Shown here: positions 36,374 through 49,740 of the stretch, in pieces
Layout: every line of letters begins with the position of its first letter
How positions within the stretch are numbered: position 1 is the stretch's first letter
NCBI GenBank assembly: GCA_023053685.1
Contig: JALIGW010000013.1
Location: forward strand, 20,178,501-20,242,500
Direction of reading: 5' to 3'
DNA from: Diadophis punctatus similis
Taxonomy: Eukaryota; Chordata; Lepidosauria; Squamata; Dipsadidae
DNA: 64,000 nucleotides
The notes under the pieces: generated by a model
Seen by the model: only the letters and a program-made list of their open reading frames with translations
The model's database searches: none
What the model was told of the DNA's origin: nothing
Translations under genes and position numbers: made by a program

Positions 36374-38450
36374 ACCGGCTGACGTCGCGGCAATATCAGA
36401 TGTGAGGAGTGGGTCTCCATGCTCCCACGCCGAGTTCTCCACATTAGAAGGCTCCGAAAGGAGCTAACGCCACTCTGGAGGGGTGGTGAAGAAAAGAGGG
36501 TTGCCCTGCAGGTCGCAGAGAGTCGTAATCGCTCCTGCTTGTTCCGGGGGGGGGGTTCCCTCTCCTTCACGACAAGAAGAGGCAGCCAAAAATGGCTGCC
36601 ATGAAGCTGGGATAGCTGAGGCAACAAAGAAAAGTGCTGGAGCAGTGTAAATGAACACTGAATGGAACTGGGTGAGATGATTCCTTTTTTACTCAAAACC
36701 TAACCTTAAAAAGAGGGGGGAAATCCAAAAGAACTATTTATTAAAGCGGAAGGATCACATGGAGGAAAAACTACAGACCCGAAAGAAAAGAACTTAGAGA
36801 GGAAAAGTTAAAAAATTCAAAGCACAGAAAATTGGATGGCTAAATTGGGTAGGCGTTATTTAGAAAGACATTTCACAATGCTGGATCTATCTACTTTAAT
36901 AATTGACTTTGCTCTTATAAATCAATTTTAAATTGGATTTAATAGCTGTTAGAACCGAGACAACACTGAAACCTAAGCTGAGAGCGCCATCTACTGACGA
37001 AGGAAAATATACCACACTCTACAACCCTGAGAAAATTTTTGATTAGAAAAATAAACATTTATTTGGAGAACTGTGGTTATATTTACTGTTCTATACTTAT
37101 CTACCTTATGACTATGGGAGGTTCAACGGTGAGAACAAGGAAGATAGCTAAGTAAAACAATTTTTGAATGTTATTAAACTTATAGAGGGGACATAAGGAG
37201 ACATTTGGAGAGTTTCCTGGACTACCTGAACATCTCATTGAATAACCCTGGGATATAAAAGAACTATGACCATAGTATTCTTTGAGGAGCAACATTAGGC
37301 CTGAACATATGGTTGTTGAACTATTGAGTAAAAGTGGACCTTATTAAAATAAGATGAGATGCTCCATATGGGGGAAATGAGTGGAAGTTCAAAAGAAAGA
37401 TTGTTGATGTTCAAAAGCATTAAGGACTCTATAACAAAGAACTTTAGGGAGATAAACAATTTAATGCAAATCATAGATGGGAAAATAGAAAATATTCTAC
37501 AAGGGACAATGAATAAAGACCAAGATGTCCAGGAGAGGGACAATGGAAAGAATGGAGGAAAAGACAGAACAGATAAATCAACAAGCAAAACAAGAGAAGA
37601 TAATAAAGACCATAATGATTGATGAAACAAATCAGGGGGAAAGTATCTTAAGAGATTTAAAAATGGAATGGGAAGATACCATTGAAAAAGAGATAGGGGT
37701 TTGGACAGATACCCTGGAGGCTCGGCAGCATAAGAGGATAGAGATAGGAGGAATACTTAGACTAAACAGTAAAAATGCAGAGGTAGATAGAGACAAAGAC
37801 CCAAGAGAGGAGTATGGGAGATATGCCAAAAAACCAAATAAGAATTGAAATATTAAAATGAGCAAGAGATGATAAATAGAAAGGAAACGTTATTTCTTGG
37901 ATTTTTTTTCTTCTTTTTTTAAATATAATGGGGGCCTGATTAAAAGTTAGAATAGAAGTAGAAATAAAGATGTACATATTATAAAAGTATTAAATAGATG
38001 GAAGATTAGAGGTTGAAAGATGGATTTAATATGTATGTTTAAATAATATGGTGATTGTTGTCAGGATGGAGTAAGGGAATTAGATTTTAATACAATATGT
38101 GTACTATATTAGGATTAGTAAGGATGGCCTGATTAAGTAGAATAAATTAAAGAATTAAATGGAAAGATTAGAGGTTGAAAGATATCATTATGCATGCTTA
38201 AACAATGTTGTAATTGGCATTAGAATGATACATTGAAATATTGAATAATTAAATAATGAAGGTTTATATCTTAATACAAATAGAAGTATTAATACTAGGA
38301 GTATGTAAGCTTAATTAATGTAATAAATATTATTGATATTAGTTTTGTTATTTATATCAAAATGTATGATACCCAGATGCCACACTGTCCATGTATTGAT
38401 GTTGATGTATATATAAAAAGAAAAGAAAAAACATATTTAAAAAAAGAAAA
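36374..38450 (+). mobile_element. HAL1-like element: LINE ORF1 frames, no RT, 18-bp target duplication
   Basis: GAAAACTAGGATAGTTTG occurs at 36356-36373 and 38451-38468, bracketing 2.08 kb that starts with GC-rich, 5'-UTR-like sequence and ends in an AAAAAGAAAAGAAAA tail. 37359-37622 and 37525-37848 encode overlapping hydrophilic, charged peptides of the kind seen in the coiled-coil part of L1 ORF1p. No endonuclease or RT follows. A GATTAGAGGTTGAAAGAT segment is duplicated at 38005 and 38166. Autonomous parent unknown; L1 is the best guess. Confidence 0.65.
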
Positions 38451-38769
38451 GAAAACTAGGATAGTTTGTTTGGTAACCCTAAACAATAAAATATCAAAAT
38501 TTATCCAATTAAAGGGGGGGGAGAATGAAGGTAATTTCCCTGAAATATTTCTCAAATACTGATCCTTCATATTGCTGGAATGCTGTCAGAGATAATTTAA
38601 ACTAGTCAAGTGTCCTGAGTCAGTAACGGTATTTTACACGGGATACAGTGATCAGCTAATGTTTTTGTCAACCTCCCTCGTTCAAGCACCGAAGCTTTCC
38701 AGATACTTTACATAGTTTGACTTGATAAGAGTCTTGATTCAGAAAGAGGCCACTTTTAAGTCAGACTAG

Positions 38770-39056
38770 AACTGGAATGGATCTTGGAGGTCTTCTAGTC
38801 CAACCTCCTGCTCAAGTAGGAGACTAAACCATTTCAGACAAGTTCAGTCTCTTCTTACAAACCTTCAGTGATGAAGCACCCAAACTTCTGAAGGCAAGCC
38901 ATTCCATTGGTTAATTGTCCTCACTGTTACGACGTTTCCCCTTCATGTTTATTGTCCTGCTCTCTGGTGCTTTGGAAAATAAGTTGACCTCCTCTTCTTT
39001 GTGGCAGTCCCTTAAATGCTGGAATAGTGCTATCATATCACCCCTACTCCTTTTCT
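38770..39056 (-). mobile_element. CR1 LINE 3' end
   Basis: GGTCTTCTAGTCCAACC near the 3' end and the degraded C-terminal coding region (minus strand RSRGDMIALFQHLRDCHKEE near 39010). No microsatellite. Confidence 0.8.
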
Positions 39057-39794
39057 TTAAATTTGCTAAATAAGCACTTAAAGGAGTTGATTCTTCCCTT
39101 TCCCATAGCTTCATAGATACCTTTCTCGTGTTCCTTAGACTTGGTGTTAGATGTAAGCTGGTTGTTGATATAATTGGCATTCCTGCTGTGGGAAGCACCC
39201 AATGTAACTCAAACTGTTTTCATGATCTCCGTGGTTTTTCCCTTATCTTCCAGCACAGCACAAAAATGGAATTGCCCCAAGTTACATTAGGAACTGTCCA
39301 AATCCTTAGATATAGTCATCTGAAAATTCTTTACAAATAATATCCCTAACAAAAGCTTCTGGTCTAGAACAAAAGACTGTCTGTACAAATACTTTCCATT
39401 GTCAAGCTTTTGATCTTTTAAGTCAATAAATCACCAAGGAAAAGGAACAGCAACCTTACTGTTTTGGAATGTTACACTAAAGCTATTTAATTTGAATCTT
39501 TGCCAGTGTGAGTAAACACATCAATAAAGTTTAAGAGCAAATCTTAATAGACATGAAAACTTCTCATTAGTTACAGCATGGTGAAGGAGGTTGATGATAT
39601 TAGGAAGTTTATAACTTCTCTGGTTTAATATCTAACAATAAGAGCCAATCCATCTTAGCAGGACACCAATTGTGCATTAGAGAAATAGCCAAGCAAGGTA
39701 AAACAATAAAGGGTAAAGCAGAAGAGGAAACAAGATCATTTGAAGCTGTCAGATTCATCACTCTTCAAATATTTTATCATCTTCTTACAGTACT

Positions 39795-39888
39795 AGGGAA
39801 GGGGAAGGGGAAGGGGAAGGGGAAGGGGAAGGGGAAGGGGAAGAGAGGAGAGGGGAGGGGAGAGGAGAGGAGAGGGGAGGGGAGAGGA
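39795..39888. repeat. (GGGGAA)n / GGGGA purine tract
   Basis: About nine GGGGAA hexamers followed by GAGGGGAGGA variants. Confidence 0.96.
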
Positions 39889-42280
39889 GTTCAGCAAATA
39901 TCGATCAGCAAGATCTCTGAGATAACCTTCACATGTAGTTCATGCACAACATTCACACTCTCCGTATTTCTTGATTTTCCCAGCCAACCATCAAAAGCCA
40001 GGGAAAATAAACTCATTAGTTCTTCTAAAATAAAGATATGCAATGCAGTATCCTTGACATGAGTTCATTGCAGAGATGCAGCACATGTTATCTCATGTAT
40101 TGTCAATTCTATTCCATGTTCTCATCCAGCCTTCAAGATATGTATCAGTTCACTTTACCTAACATCTATCACTGCTTTGTAATGGCAGTTCTGTTCCATG
40201 CACTCCATCCAAGTGTTGCTCTTATTGCTATGCTGAACTTTTTTCTGGAATTCACACCATCTGGAATTTCTTCTGAAATTCACAACCCAAGCTACAAAGC
40301 CAAGTCAATAAATAATGAAAAGCATCCATCACAGGTCAACAGAATGCTATGCCAAGCATGCTCTATATAGCAACTGACCCTATGTTGCTTAACATGGATC
40401 ACTAATTATTGTATTTCTCTTAAAGCCTTTCTCAATCTGTTGCCTCCCGGATATAGTATCCCAAGCCAATGTTCTGATAGAAATAATGGGACTTCAAGTC
40501 CCAAAATGCATTTGGAAGAGAACAGGTTGAAAATGCCATAGAGTAATCCACAATGGACATCCTGCATTCCATGCATCATTGCTGGGTGACACTTATAGCT
40601 GTATATAAAGCACAAAGTACATTTTAATTTCAAACTGAACATTTGCTTTCATCCAAAGGTATTAGGCACTCTATGATGGTTATATTTCTGAAAGAAACAT
40701 TTCAGGGAGAAGCTAAAGGAGATATGAAATCAGATCTTCAATTGGATTGTGATCTTAGAAAACAGTTTTGCAAATATATTAATTATTGGTTTTAAAACCA
40801 GTGAAGTAGTTACTATCAGGATCTCTAAAGAAAGAAATCATTGTCAATATTTAATTGAGCAAACAAAATAAAAGCCATTAAATATCAAGCATGTTTTTGA
40901 ATTGGCCTACTGTCAGCAACTTGGGTCTACACTATTCTGCTGTTGTGTTTTCCAAAAAGGTAACAGGTAAAGGATACTGTAAATGTCCACAGGTGAAACA
41001 GCCAGCGTCTGCCAAGATGTTCTGTTTTCAGGATGAATGCTGAACAAAATCTGGGGATACATCCAATAATTGTATTTCAGTTAACAAGTTATTAAAGTTG
41101 TTTCCATTGGTGAAATAACTACAAAGAACAAACGGTTTCTAATCATGATTCCCTAAAATGCCCGCCACTTCCATGGCCCAGTTCTGAATGGGCTGCAGAC
41201 TGGCACTGGGCCACAGACCGGGGGGGGGGGTCCCTGCTCTACTTCATTGCTGCCCAGCCACTGCTACCTTTCCTATCCTTTCCACAAAAAGTGCACAGGC
41301 AGTGCCTTAAAAGTATACTCTTTGCTGTATTCTTAGTATTACAGGATGGCATGGGGAGAATGCAGAGTTTACAATAGAGCAGAAACATTGTTTTCTTCTC
41401 TATTATGCTTTCTAATCTTTTATTTTTAAATTATATTCCAATAGAATGTTCAGGGGAATACTACCGGCATTAAAGAAAAAACAAATAAGCAAGTAAGATT
41501 ATTACCAATATTTCTCCTTTATTGCTATTTGTGTTCAGTAACATTTCTTTCATTATTCCATATTGAAATAGGAAGAGACAAAATCTGAAAAGCCTTACCA
41601 ATGATCTCCTTACCAATGATCTCCTCAAAATTGGAGCCAGGCTCAGGAATTATTAATAAAACATCCCACAATGCTATTTTGTGGGTCTTGCTTATACTAT
41701 CAGTTTCAGCTTTTGGATAGGTATCACTCTCAAAATTGAATACTCACAGAGCATATAACTACAAAGATAAAAAGGCACGAAACCTTTAGGAGTTTTAAGC
41801 AGCATCTGTAAAATAAGAGGAAAGATTCACAAAGAGCACCAGGAAATAACGTAAGTCATCAAGTCATCAAGGACTGTGTTTGAGAACCTGGGAAAATGTG
41901 AGTGATTAGACAAAGATTACAGAATTTCTACAGATGAGTTTTCAAATTGTTTTATGCTATAAATGTATAAGAAAGTTCTATGCACTGATTCAGTCAATTA
42001 AACGCAGAACTATCTAACATAATTGGTTGCAACTCTTCAAACTTCCAAGAATAATCCTTTTACATTTCTAACTTCCTGGAGACAAAATTGAGTTACAGTG
42101 CAAAACACATGGATGTCAATAAAAATACCTCTTGTTCTCATTCTGCAATATCTTGCATGGGGTTCCCAAGGAGATAGGTACCAATGAATGTACAGAGCAT
42201 TTCTCTGATCACTGTGATACCTCAAAATCATTTCCCTTTCCAAAAAACCAAATTCATAAAAGCTTACAAAATGAAAATGA

Positions 42281-42425
42281 CAGTTGGTCCAGCAGTTAAA
42301 GCACCAGGCTAGAAACCAGGTGACTATGAGTTCTAATCCCACTTTAGGCATGAAAGCCAGCTGGGTGACTTTGGACCAGTCTTTCTCAGCCCATAACATC
42401 AGGCTCTGATAACAAGCCGGTGGGC
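42281..42425 (+). mobile_element. tRNA-derived SINE
   Basis: An A-box-like TTGGTCCAGCAGTTAAAG (42284-42301) and a B-box-like GAGTTCTAATCCC (42328-42340), followed by the GAAAGCCAGCTGGGTGAC body shared with 21289. Confidence 0.7.
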
Positions 42426-43394
42426 TAATTTTTGTTGAAATTAATGCATCAATACTTGGTTAATTAGGAGGTGAGGGGGGGGGAGCAGATACTGTATTTT
42501 TAGGAAAATACCAGGAAGGGGAGAAAATGTAATTAAATTATCAGGGGGAAAAATAACCTCAAAAGAAAACCTTTTGTACTAGAAAAATCAGTGGACCATA
42601 AAGCAAAAATGGTATTGGCCTTGGTTTTTCCATGATGATTTTGTTGCTTTAAATTGATGCTCTATTTTGGTATACTGAAGATTTTGCCCACAGAAAGGAG
42701 AGATGTTATATGCAGTTCTTTTTCCTGAATATATGAGTGTGAATATTGGGTGTTTCGCCTGGATTTTATGGGATTTTAGTTTTCTTAGAGTAGGACATGA
42801 TTCTGAGTTTGTCTGCCTTTTTGCTATATTTTCCCTGAATTTTGGAGAGCTGTCTGATGCAATATACTGTACATTTTGCCTGGATTTATGTGCGATGTGA
42901 GTTTTGCTCGAGTTTCTGGCGGGGAAGAGAGAGATGGATGTATGAAGTGAATGAGTATTTTGCCTTTGTGGGTGGGATTGTCTGAATATCAGTTTTATGA
43001 GAAACAAGTACTTTGTTTTGCTTTTGTAGTCTCAAACAAGTAACTCATCACTGGAAGCTCAGAACACATTTAATTTATCTTGACAATAGTTCGGGCTAAG
43101 TTATTGGGCTCTGCAATTATCGGTTTTCCTTCTGTGACACAGACATTGGGAGCTCTAAACTGTTAACTCTAAAAGTGTCTTTGTGTTCTTTTAATTTGAC
43201 TCCACTTCTATCATAGGATTAGTTTTCTGCGCAAATTACTTTTCTTTCAGCATCACTATTTTCTGTTGCATAATTGGTCGTAACATACAGAGATAAGTGT
43301 TTGCAAATAGGTAAGCTCTGTCCATCTCATTATGGAAGAGGCCCCTTAAATAAAAACAAAAATTCAGGGTTGTTGAAAATTAGATTATTGATGA

Positions 43395-43735
43395 GAAAAT
43401 ACAGCACAGAAGGAGTGGCTAGGTAGAGGGATAGGGAAGAGAAGAAGGTAAGGGAGGAGTAGAGAAGTAGGAGAGAGGGTAGAAGGGGTTGTAGACGAGA
43501 GAAGAGGAGAGAGAATAAGGAAGTGTAGAGGAGGTGAAGAAGGAAGGTGGAAGGGTGGGGCTGTAAAAGATTGAAGTGGGGAAAAAACAACCCTGAATTA
43601 AATAAAGCATTAGGAAAATATGAGAAATGTATATATAAAATAAGAATAGAATGTATAGAAAAATGAAATGAACATGAATCTATAAATATGTGTATTGTCT
43701 GTGTGGAAATAATAAAAAAAAATGAAAAAAAAACT
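43395..43735 (+). mobile_element. Probable L1-like LINE 3' UTR with purine tract
   Basis: About 170 bp of purine-rich sequence (GGGAAGAGAAGAAGG...), then AT-rich sequence and an A-rich end (AATAATAAAAAAAAATG). A G-rich polypurine tract and A-tail suit an L1 3' UTR; no coding part remains. Confidence 0.45.
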
Positions 43736-44029
43736 CCAAGCAAGTCACTTAGAGACACTTGACCTAACTACTAATTAGCTAAATAACTCATGTTTTCCTG
43801 CCCATATCATGGGTACATAAGGGTAACAGCAGTAGACTATACAATGCAGTCTACATTTTGTCCTTTTTACTAATGATGAGAAAGATTGAAACAAAATGAA
43901 ATTTGGCTATTCTACATGTAATTCTTTTCTACATGTAATCTATTGTACATGGTATTCTACATGGCTATTCTACATATACATACATTATATCTGACATGTC
44001 TTGTTTTAGCAGTTGACAATACCTCTACA

Positions 44030-44165
44030 CAACTTTGTTTGCCTCGGAAGCAAAATGTTAATAGTTGGATGAGAGACTACCAGGGAATTCAGGGCTAGGA
44101 ACTAGATGGGAGAAGTCAAAAAACATCCTGGAAGAATAGGAAACCACTTGCGTAGTTTTTATGAA
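44030..44165 (+). mobile_element. 5S-rRNA-related SINE fragment
   Basis: GCCTCGGAAGCAAAATG and TTGGATGAGAGACTACCAGG parallel 5S rRNA CTCGGAAGCTAAGC and TTGGATGGGAGACCGCC. A GGAAACCACTTGCGTAG body end follows, as in SINEs with that promoter. Confidence 0.55.
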
Positions 44166-45504
44166 AAAAAGGAATGTGTGACTGTAATTATAATTTACAC
44201 ATTTAAGGCACTCGTTTTACAAATGTAATTATGTGTGTTACAAGTCAAGTCTCTTCATTTCCATTGTCAGCCAACAAAGTCATAGACCAAAGACAAGGTT
44301 TAACCTTTTGAATTAAGATTTAAATTTAAAACATGATGTCTAGAAAAATATTGTCCATAACAGCAATAACAATCAGGAAACATTAAACTAATCATTTAGA
44401 TGTCCAGAAAAGCACATCCTTAAAGTAATAAACTCAACTAAGTAATCAGGAGATAGGAACTTGTTAATCAACTATAACACTGAAGAGTATTCTTCTCACT
44501 GACTAGCAATCCTTTAACATATTAGATAAATGCTCTGATGAGTTGAATTAGCTATAATGAAGACTGGTCTTATAAACAATTGCCATCCAAATATCTACCC
44601 TAGAAATCATTGTATTGAAGTTTTACCTTTGCCGTTTGAGACTTGCTTTGTTTGCAGTTATTTTTTGCCTATCGTGTTGATGACTGCCAAAAAAAATGAG
44701 CTGGTTTTTTCTTTTCAGATCTATATCACACATAGCACAGCTATTTCACTGTAACTATGCAGATTTAGGCCACCTCTGCGTCTGGAAACTCCAGCATGTT
44801 TATTCAACAGGGCTGCACGAAAGTATTTCGGGGAACAATTTATCAAGAGTCTGTGCCTGCTGCAGCACCAGGGATACAATGCAGGACTAGCTGCCAACTG
44901 TTCTGCATAACCAGGGCAATTATATTGGGCTGTGCTTACACAGCAATGATACAGAACAAAGAAAAGCTGGGCAGCTTTTAATGTATTCCTATATTCATAA
45001 TTAAAATAGAACAGGGAAGGTCAGGAAGGAAGGAAGAATGCAGAAGAAAAATAATAGGCATGATTTCATAGTGATTCTAGGAATTTATATCTATCTTCTT
45101 GCTGCCAGCTGAGCTGTTGTATGTGACAGTAATTAACAACAGAGAATATTTGCTGCTGTGTTTTCTGGCTCCAACTAGTCAGTACATCAGTACCAACAAT
45201 AATACATTCTTCTTTTATTCCTTTATTGTCTCAGAGTATAAATATGGATGGGTTGCTTCAAAGAGTCTACGATGTGAAATGTGAATTTCTGAACAGATTG
45301 CCCCGCCTCACTAAGACTTTCTTCATAAAACCGTGCCGGGTTTACACAACTGTAGTTGTGCCCTTCTGCCTACAAACATTTTAATATATTATGAGCTAGG
45401 ATAATAGCAAATCTCACAGGATATTTAATGATTTCCTCATCCCTAATCTAGATGCATGGCTGCGACTAGGCAAGGAACCAAAATAATTAGATCTGCAAGA
45501 AATA

Positions 45505-46525
45505 CCCGTATTTTTCGGAGTATAAGACGCACCTTTTTACCCCCCAAAAGAGGGTGAAAACTTGGGTGCGTCATATACACCGAATGTAGTCCCACCCAGC
45601 CAGCCACCCCCATCCTTTGGCCTCTGTCTTCCAGCAATTTACCTGTTTGCAGCAAACAGGGAAGAGCCTGTTAAGGCAAGCAAGTCCTTATCAGCTTCCC
45701 GATCCCCAGCTGATTTGCCACGTGCTAAAATGAAACTGAAACTGAAACTGCAAAGAGGCAAATAGCTGGGAGAGACACACAGATTTTTATTTTCTGCTGA
45801 ACTGCAGGCAAGGGGGTAAGTGAATAACTATTAATGTCTGTAGAATGTTCAAATTATTAGACTTGTTTTTTAAAGATTGCTTTATTGTTGTTCTAGAGCC
45901 AGGGGTCTCCAACCTTGGCAATTTTAAGACTTGTGGACTTCAACTCCCAGAATTCCACAGCCAACTTTGTTAGCTTTGCTGGCTGTGGAATTCTGGGAGT
46001 TGAAGTCCACAAGTCTTAAAGTTGCCAAGGTTGGAGACCCCTGTAAATCTAGACAACTTAACAAAATAAAGAAGCTTTTTTAAAATAAATGCTTGCTCTG
46101 AAGAGGCCCAGTGCTATTGTATCTTCTTTTAAATAACAGAGAATAATGTATACTTCCAGAAATTTTAATTAATTTTAACAGCTCTGTACAAGTATAATCT
46201 GAAATGTAACAGTGTCCTGTTTAGTATTAGAGTTAAATCCTGACTTATCTTGGAGTAGATCTATTTAAATAATTGGGAGGAGTTAGTGTGACTACATTTA
46301 AGAAAACTTTCTGGCACAATGTACATTTCTCCAATTATTTGCTATTTTTATGCGTCAGGCACACATGCACAGAAATACACAGCAAACAGTGTATATCATC
46401 TGTGCTGTTTGCTGTTTGTTATTTGGCAAATTGCTTGGAGGCAGAAGCCTTTTTTCCTTGTTTTCCTCCCCCAAAACTAAGGTGCGTCTTATACTCTGGT
46501 GCGTCTTATACTCTGAAAAATATGG
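45505..46525. mobile_element. TA-flanked MITE (CCGTATTTTTCGGAGTATAA family), 1.0 kb
   Basis: Ends CCCGTATTTTTCGGAG and CTGAAAAATATGG with TA outside both. The inner terminal motif GGTGCGTCTTATACTC is duplicated at the 3' side, as in the copy at 13817. Contains the hAT MITE at 45900. Confidence 0.8.
45900..46043. mobile_element. Palindromic hAT MITE (CAGGGGTCTCCAACCTTGG)
   Basis: A 144-bp hairpin with arms containing TTGTGGACTTCAACTCCCAG. Left flank TCTAGAGC; TCTAGAC follows the right end after four extra bases, so the duplication is only partly supported. Confidence 0.85.
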
Positions 46526-46705
46526 TATATATTGCCATTTGCTATATTTTTGCTGAAATGAAACCTTTTATTAAACTATATGGTATTTTGTTATGTCTTT
46601 AATATTTTGGGTAGGTAAATGGTATGTGCATATATGGGCATCTGTGGGTGGGGGAGAGAGGTTAAGTGGATAATTGATTGAATTATTAAAACATAATAGG
46701 AAATA

Positions 46706-47155
46706 ACAGAGTTGGAAGAGACCTTAGAGGTCTTCTAGTCCAACCCCCTGCTCAAGAAGGACAGCCTATACCATTTCAGACAGGTGGCTGTCCAGACTTT
46801 TCTTAAAGCCCTCCAGTGATGGAGCACCCACAACCTCTGAAGGCAAGCCGTTCCACTGGTTAATTGCATTCATTGTTAGGAAATTTGTCCTTAGCTTCTT
46901 TTCTTGATTAGTTTCCATCCATTGTTTCTTGTCTTGCCTTCTGGTGCTTTGGAAAATAGGTTGACCCTCTCTTCTTTGTTTCAGCCCTTTACATATTGGA
47001 ACACTGCTATTATGTCACCCCTAGTCCTTCTTTTCACTACACTAGACATACCCAATTCCTGAAATAATTCTTCATACATTTTAGCATCCAGCCCCCTAAT
47101 TATCTTTGTTGCTCTTTTCTGCACTCTTTCCAAAGTCTCTACCTCTTTTTAGAGA
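46706..47155 (-). mobile_element. CR1 LINE 3' end
   Basis: Starts AACAGAGTTGGAAGAGACC, GGTCTTCTAGTCCAACCCCC, and extends through the C-terminal coding region to TTGCTCTTTTCTGCACTC. Frameshifted. Confidence 0.88.
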
Positions 47156-48312
47156 CTGGTGCACAAAGAAAGATAGTGCAGACTTGGTACAAAATATTTG
47201 TGGGAAACGAAATTATGTGTCTGCTTTTATGAATTTGGGAACTGCTCTAAAAATCAAGAAGTAGTTTGCTAAATAAGAGCAAAAATTGACTGATGGTAAG
47301 ACATGCTTTCTCACATGAATATATGTAAGAAATCAAACAATAAAACCACATCTGTTTGAATTCTACATCCACCAAATCATCTGAAATGCACATATTAGTA
47401 GTGATGTTGTGCAGAAGATTATAGAAAACAAATAAAGTGCAAAGTTACTTTATTTCCAATGCTTTTCAAGGGCAAACACGTTTTAAAATGTATTGGGACC
47501 TAGTTGGAAATAAAATATAAATCTATTTCTTTTCCTTTCATCTAATTAGGGTACATCTTTCTGTTCCAAGTTTTAAAAAGTCAGTAAGAACTCTCTGAAT
47601 AGTTTCCAACATAACAGGAAATATATTTCTGTGGTGCCTCTTAGCAAGGTAGTAGGTTAGAGGGAATAAACCCATATCTACATGACTGAAACTTGTACAT
47701 GTTACAGAATTGTCACAGTATGAATTTTTAGTTGACCATGTGATGCAGAAATCACTAGATCTATCTCTTTTTCCCAGTAGTCACCAGTTAGATAGTATGC
47801 AAAGAGTTTTTTACTTTACTGATTCCATAGATTAAAAAGATTCCTTAAATCAGATCATGCTTTCAAATGGATCTAAGGGCCTAAGCAGAGTTGAGAGAGG
47901 AAAAAACACCATTGAACTCTGTAGGGCTTATTTCTAAATTTATAGCTAGGATTATTTCTTTGTTTACTTTATCACACATCTTTCTCTATAAAACTAATGT
48001 AACTGAGAATACAAGTCAAGCATAATTAAAAACACATAAACAGAAATAAAAACAATAATTTTCCAGCAACCAAAGCCTACTTAAACTTAACAGCATTGTT
48101 AAAATAAAAAGGGCATCCCCTCACATAAAGTACCTTGTAGGGAGATAAAGGAGGTTATATACCAGTATTGTAACATTATAATATGGCTATAAATCTTTAC
48201 TAGATGTTATTATCTATCTCATTGGACTGTTCTGCTTGAATCAATAGCAAGTTCTAGCAAAGGAGTATTACTTTACTTATTTGCTAAAAAGAAAAAAATA
48301 TCAAAACAATAC

Positions 48313-48504
48313 CTCATCTTGGATAAATTGAATTTGACATGAAAATTGTCCAATATTTCACATTTTTCTGAGCAGGAAGCAGATCTGGACAAGCTGGTCA
48401 TTTCACTTCCTGGCTGAGACCTCTGCTCAAATTCGGCAGAACTGTTTTCCCAAGAGTCATCATCTGTGATGAAATCTGAATTATGAACATCTGTACATCT
48501 TAAC
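48313..48504 (-). CDS. OCA2: OCA2 (P protein) coding exon 4
   Basis: Continues the cytosolic N-terminus of the P protein. The acceptor is TTATAG and the donor GTATTG on the minus strand. The 192 bp give one base, 63 codons and two bases, open throughout. The peptide is acidic and serine-rich: DFITDDDSWENSSAEFEQ aligns with human EFITAEESWEDSSADWER, and the end, HVKFNLSKM plus a split Arg codon, matches human HIRLRLSKLR. The phase agrees with exon 3 upstream (2+1). The split Arg requires exon 5 to begin with a single base. The exon is flanked by a CR1-L3-like LINE tail 100 bp beyond its acceptor side (from 48610), inside intron 3. Confidence 0.95.
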
Positions 48505-48609
48505 CTATAAAACATCATGGAGACAGCTATCAGTATAAATTATGGTCTGATCTTCTCAAATTTGTCCCATTGGGAGTTAAGGCTACTGAAGAACAGAAAT
48601 TAAGGATGC

Positions 48610-49130
48610 TAATCATTTTAGATATATCTGCTCCCAATAAAATACCTTATTCCACAAGACTTGAAATATTGGGATTAGACCATTTACAACTACATCACCT
48701 CCGATCTGATCTAAATGTAGTTCATAAAATCATATACCAAAATGTCCTTCCTGTCAATTACTTCAGCTTCAACCGCAACAATACACGAGCATGTAATAGA
48801 TTCAAACTTAATGTAAACTACTCCAAACTCAACTGCAGAAAATACAACTTCAGCAACAGAGTTATCAATGCCTGGAATGCACTACCTGACTCTGTGGTTT
48901 CTTCCCCAAACCCCAAAAACTTTAACCTTAGACTGTCTACAGTAGACCTCTTCCCATTCCTAAGAGGTCTGTAAGGGGCGTGCATAAGCGCACCACGGTG
49001 CCTACCATCCCTGTCCTATTGTCCTCTTTTATCGGTACTTTTTTTTACTTATGTTATGTTTATACAAACAACTACTATCCTGTACATGTTTGACAAAATA
49101 AATAAATAAAATAAAATAAATAATAAAATA
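48610..49130 (+). mobile_element. CR1-L3-like LINE 3' end
   Basis: Open frame to 48974 with NKIPYSTRLEILGLDHLQLH and VINAWNALPDSVVSSPNPKN, ending FLRGL-stop, then the same 3' UTR and AATAAA repeats as 1520-3080. Keeps the Arg codon (CGA) that is a stop in that copy. Confidence 0.88.
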
Positions 49131-49740
49131 AATAAATATCTGCTTGTGAACATGATACTTCTTTAAACCTGTGAGGAATACAACTTAATGTGCTATTTAT
49201 ACCTTTGCAACAAGTAACAATGCTGACTTTTTCCATTACAGGAGAAACTTCAACATTGGAGCCCTTCCAATCAAAATATTCTACACTTCTGGGGTTTCAG
49301 GGAGATGTTCTTTCACTACCTCATTACTAAGCTTGAGTAATCAGTTATGTTATTTATTTATTCACCTTGGATGGCCATCCAATTCACAGTGATTCTGAAC
49401 AGTATACAAACATATTAAAAGCCATCATAAAAAGAAAATGATACATATCAAAATAGCAAAATAAACTGAAAATCAATATGCTACAATATTTACTAGAGTT
49501 GAGAGTTAGGTTGGGTTCACTCAACCATCTGGTCTACAGAAAGCTCCATTTAGAGCTTATTGATTGCTATCAGTCAACCAGGAGTCTATCCCATGAAATC
49601 ATCCATGTCATCCTTGAAGAAATGGCTAAATAAAGTATTTCTAGGTCAGGAATCCTCCTAAGTAATCTCAGAATATCCTAGATTTTAGGAGGAGGAAGAG
49701 TTGCTTTCCAAGGATAACTCCAAGGAAACTTATATATCTT

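Noticed and set aside
42588..43007. 139-codon minus-strand frame
   Set aside because: Low-complexity, repetitive AT-rich source sequence without a recognisable domain.
44796..44981. Cys-rich 61-codon plus-strand frame
   Set aside because: No splice context, no family recognised and no repeat support; probably chance.
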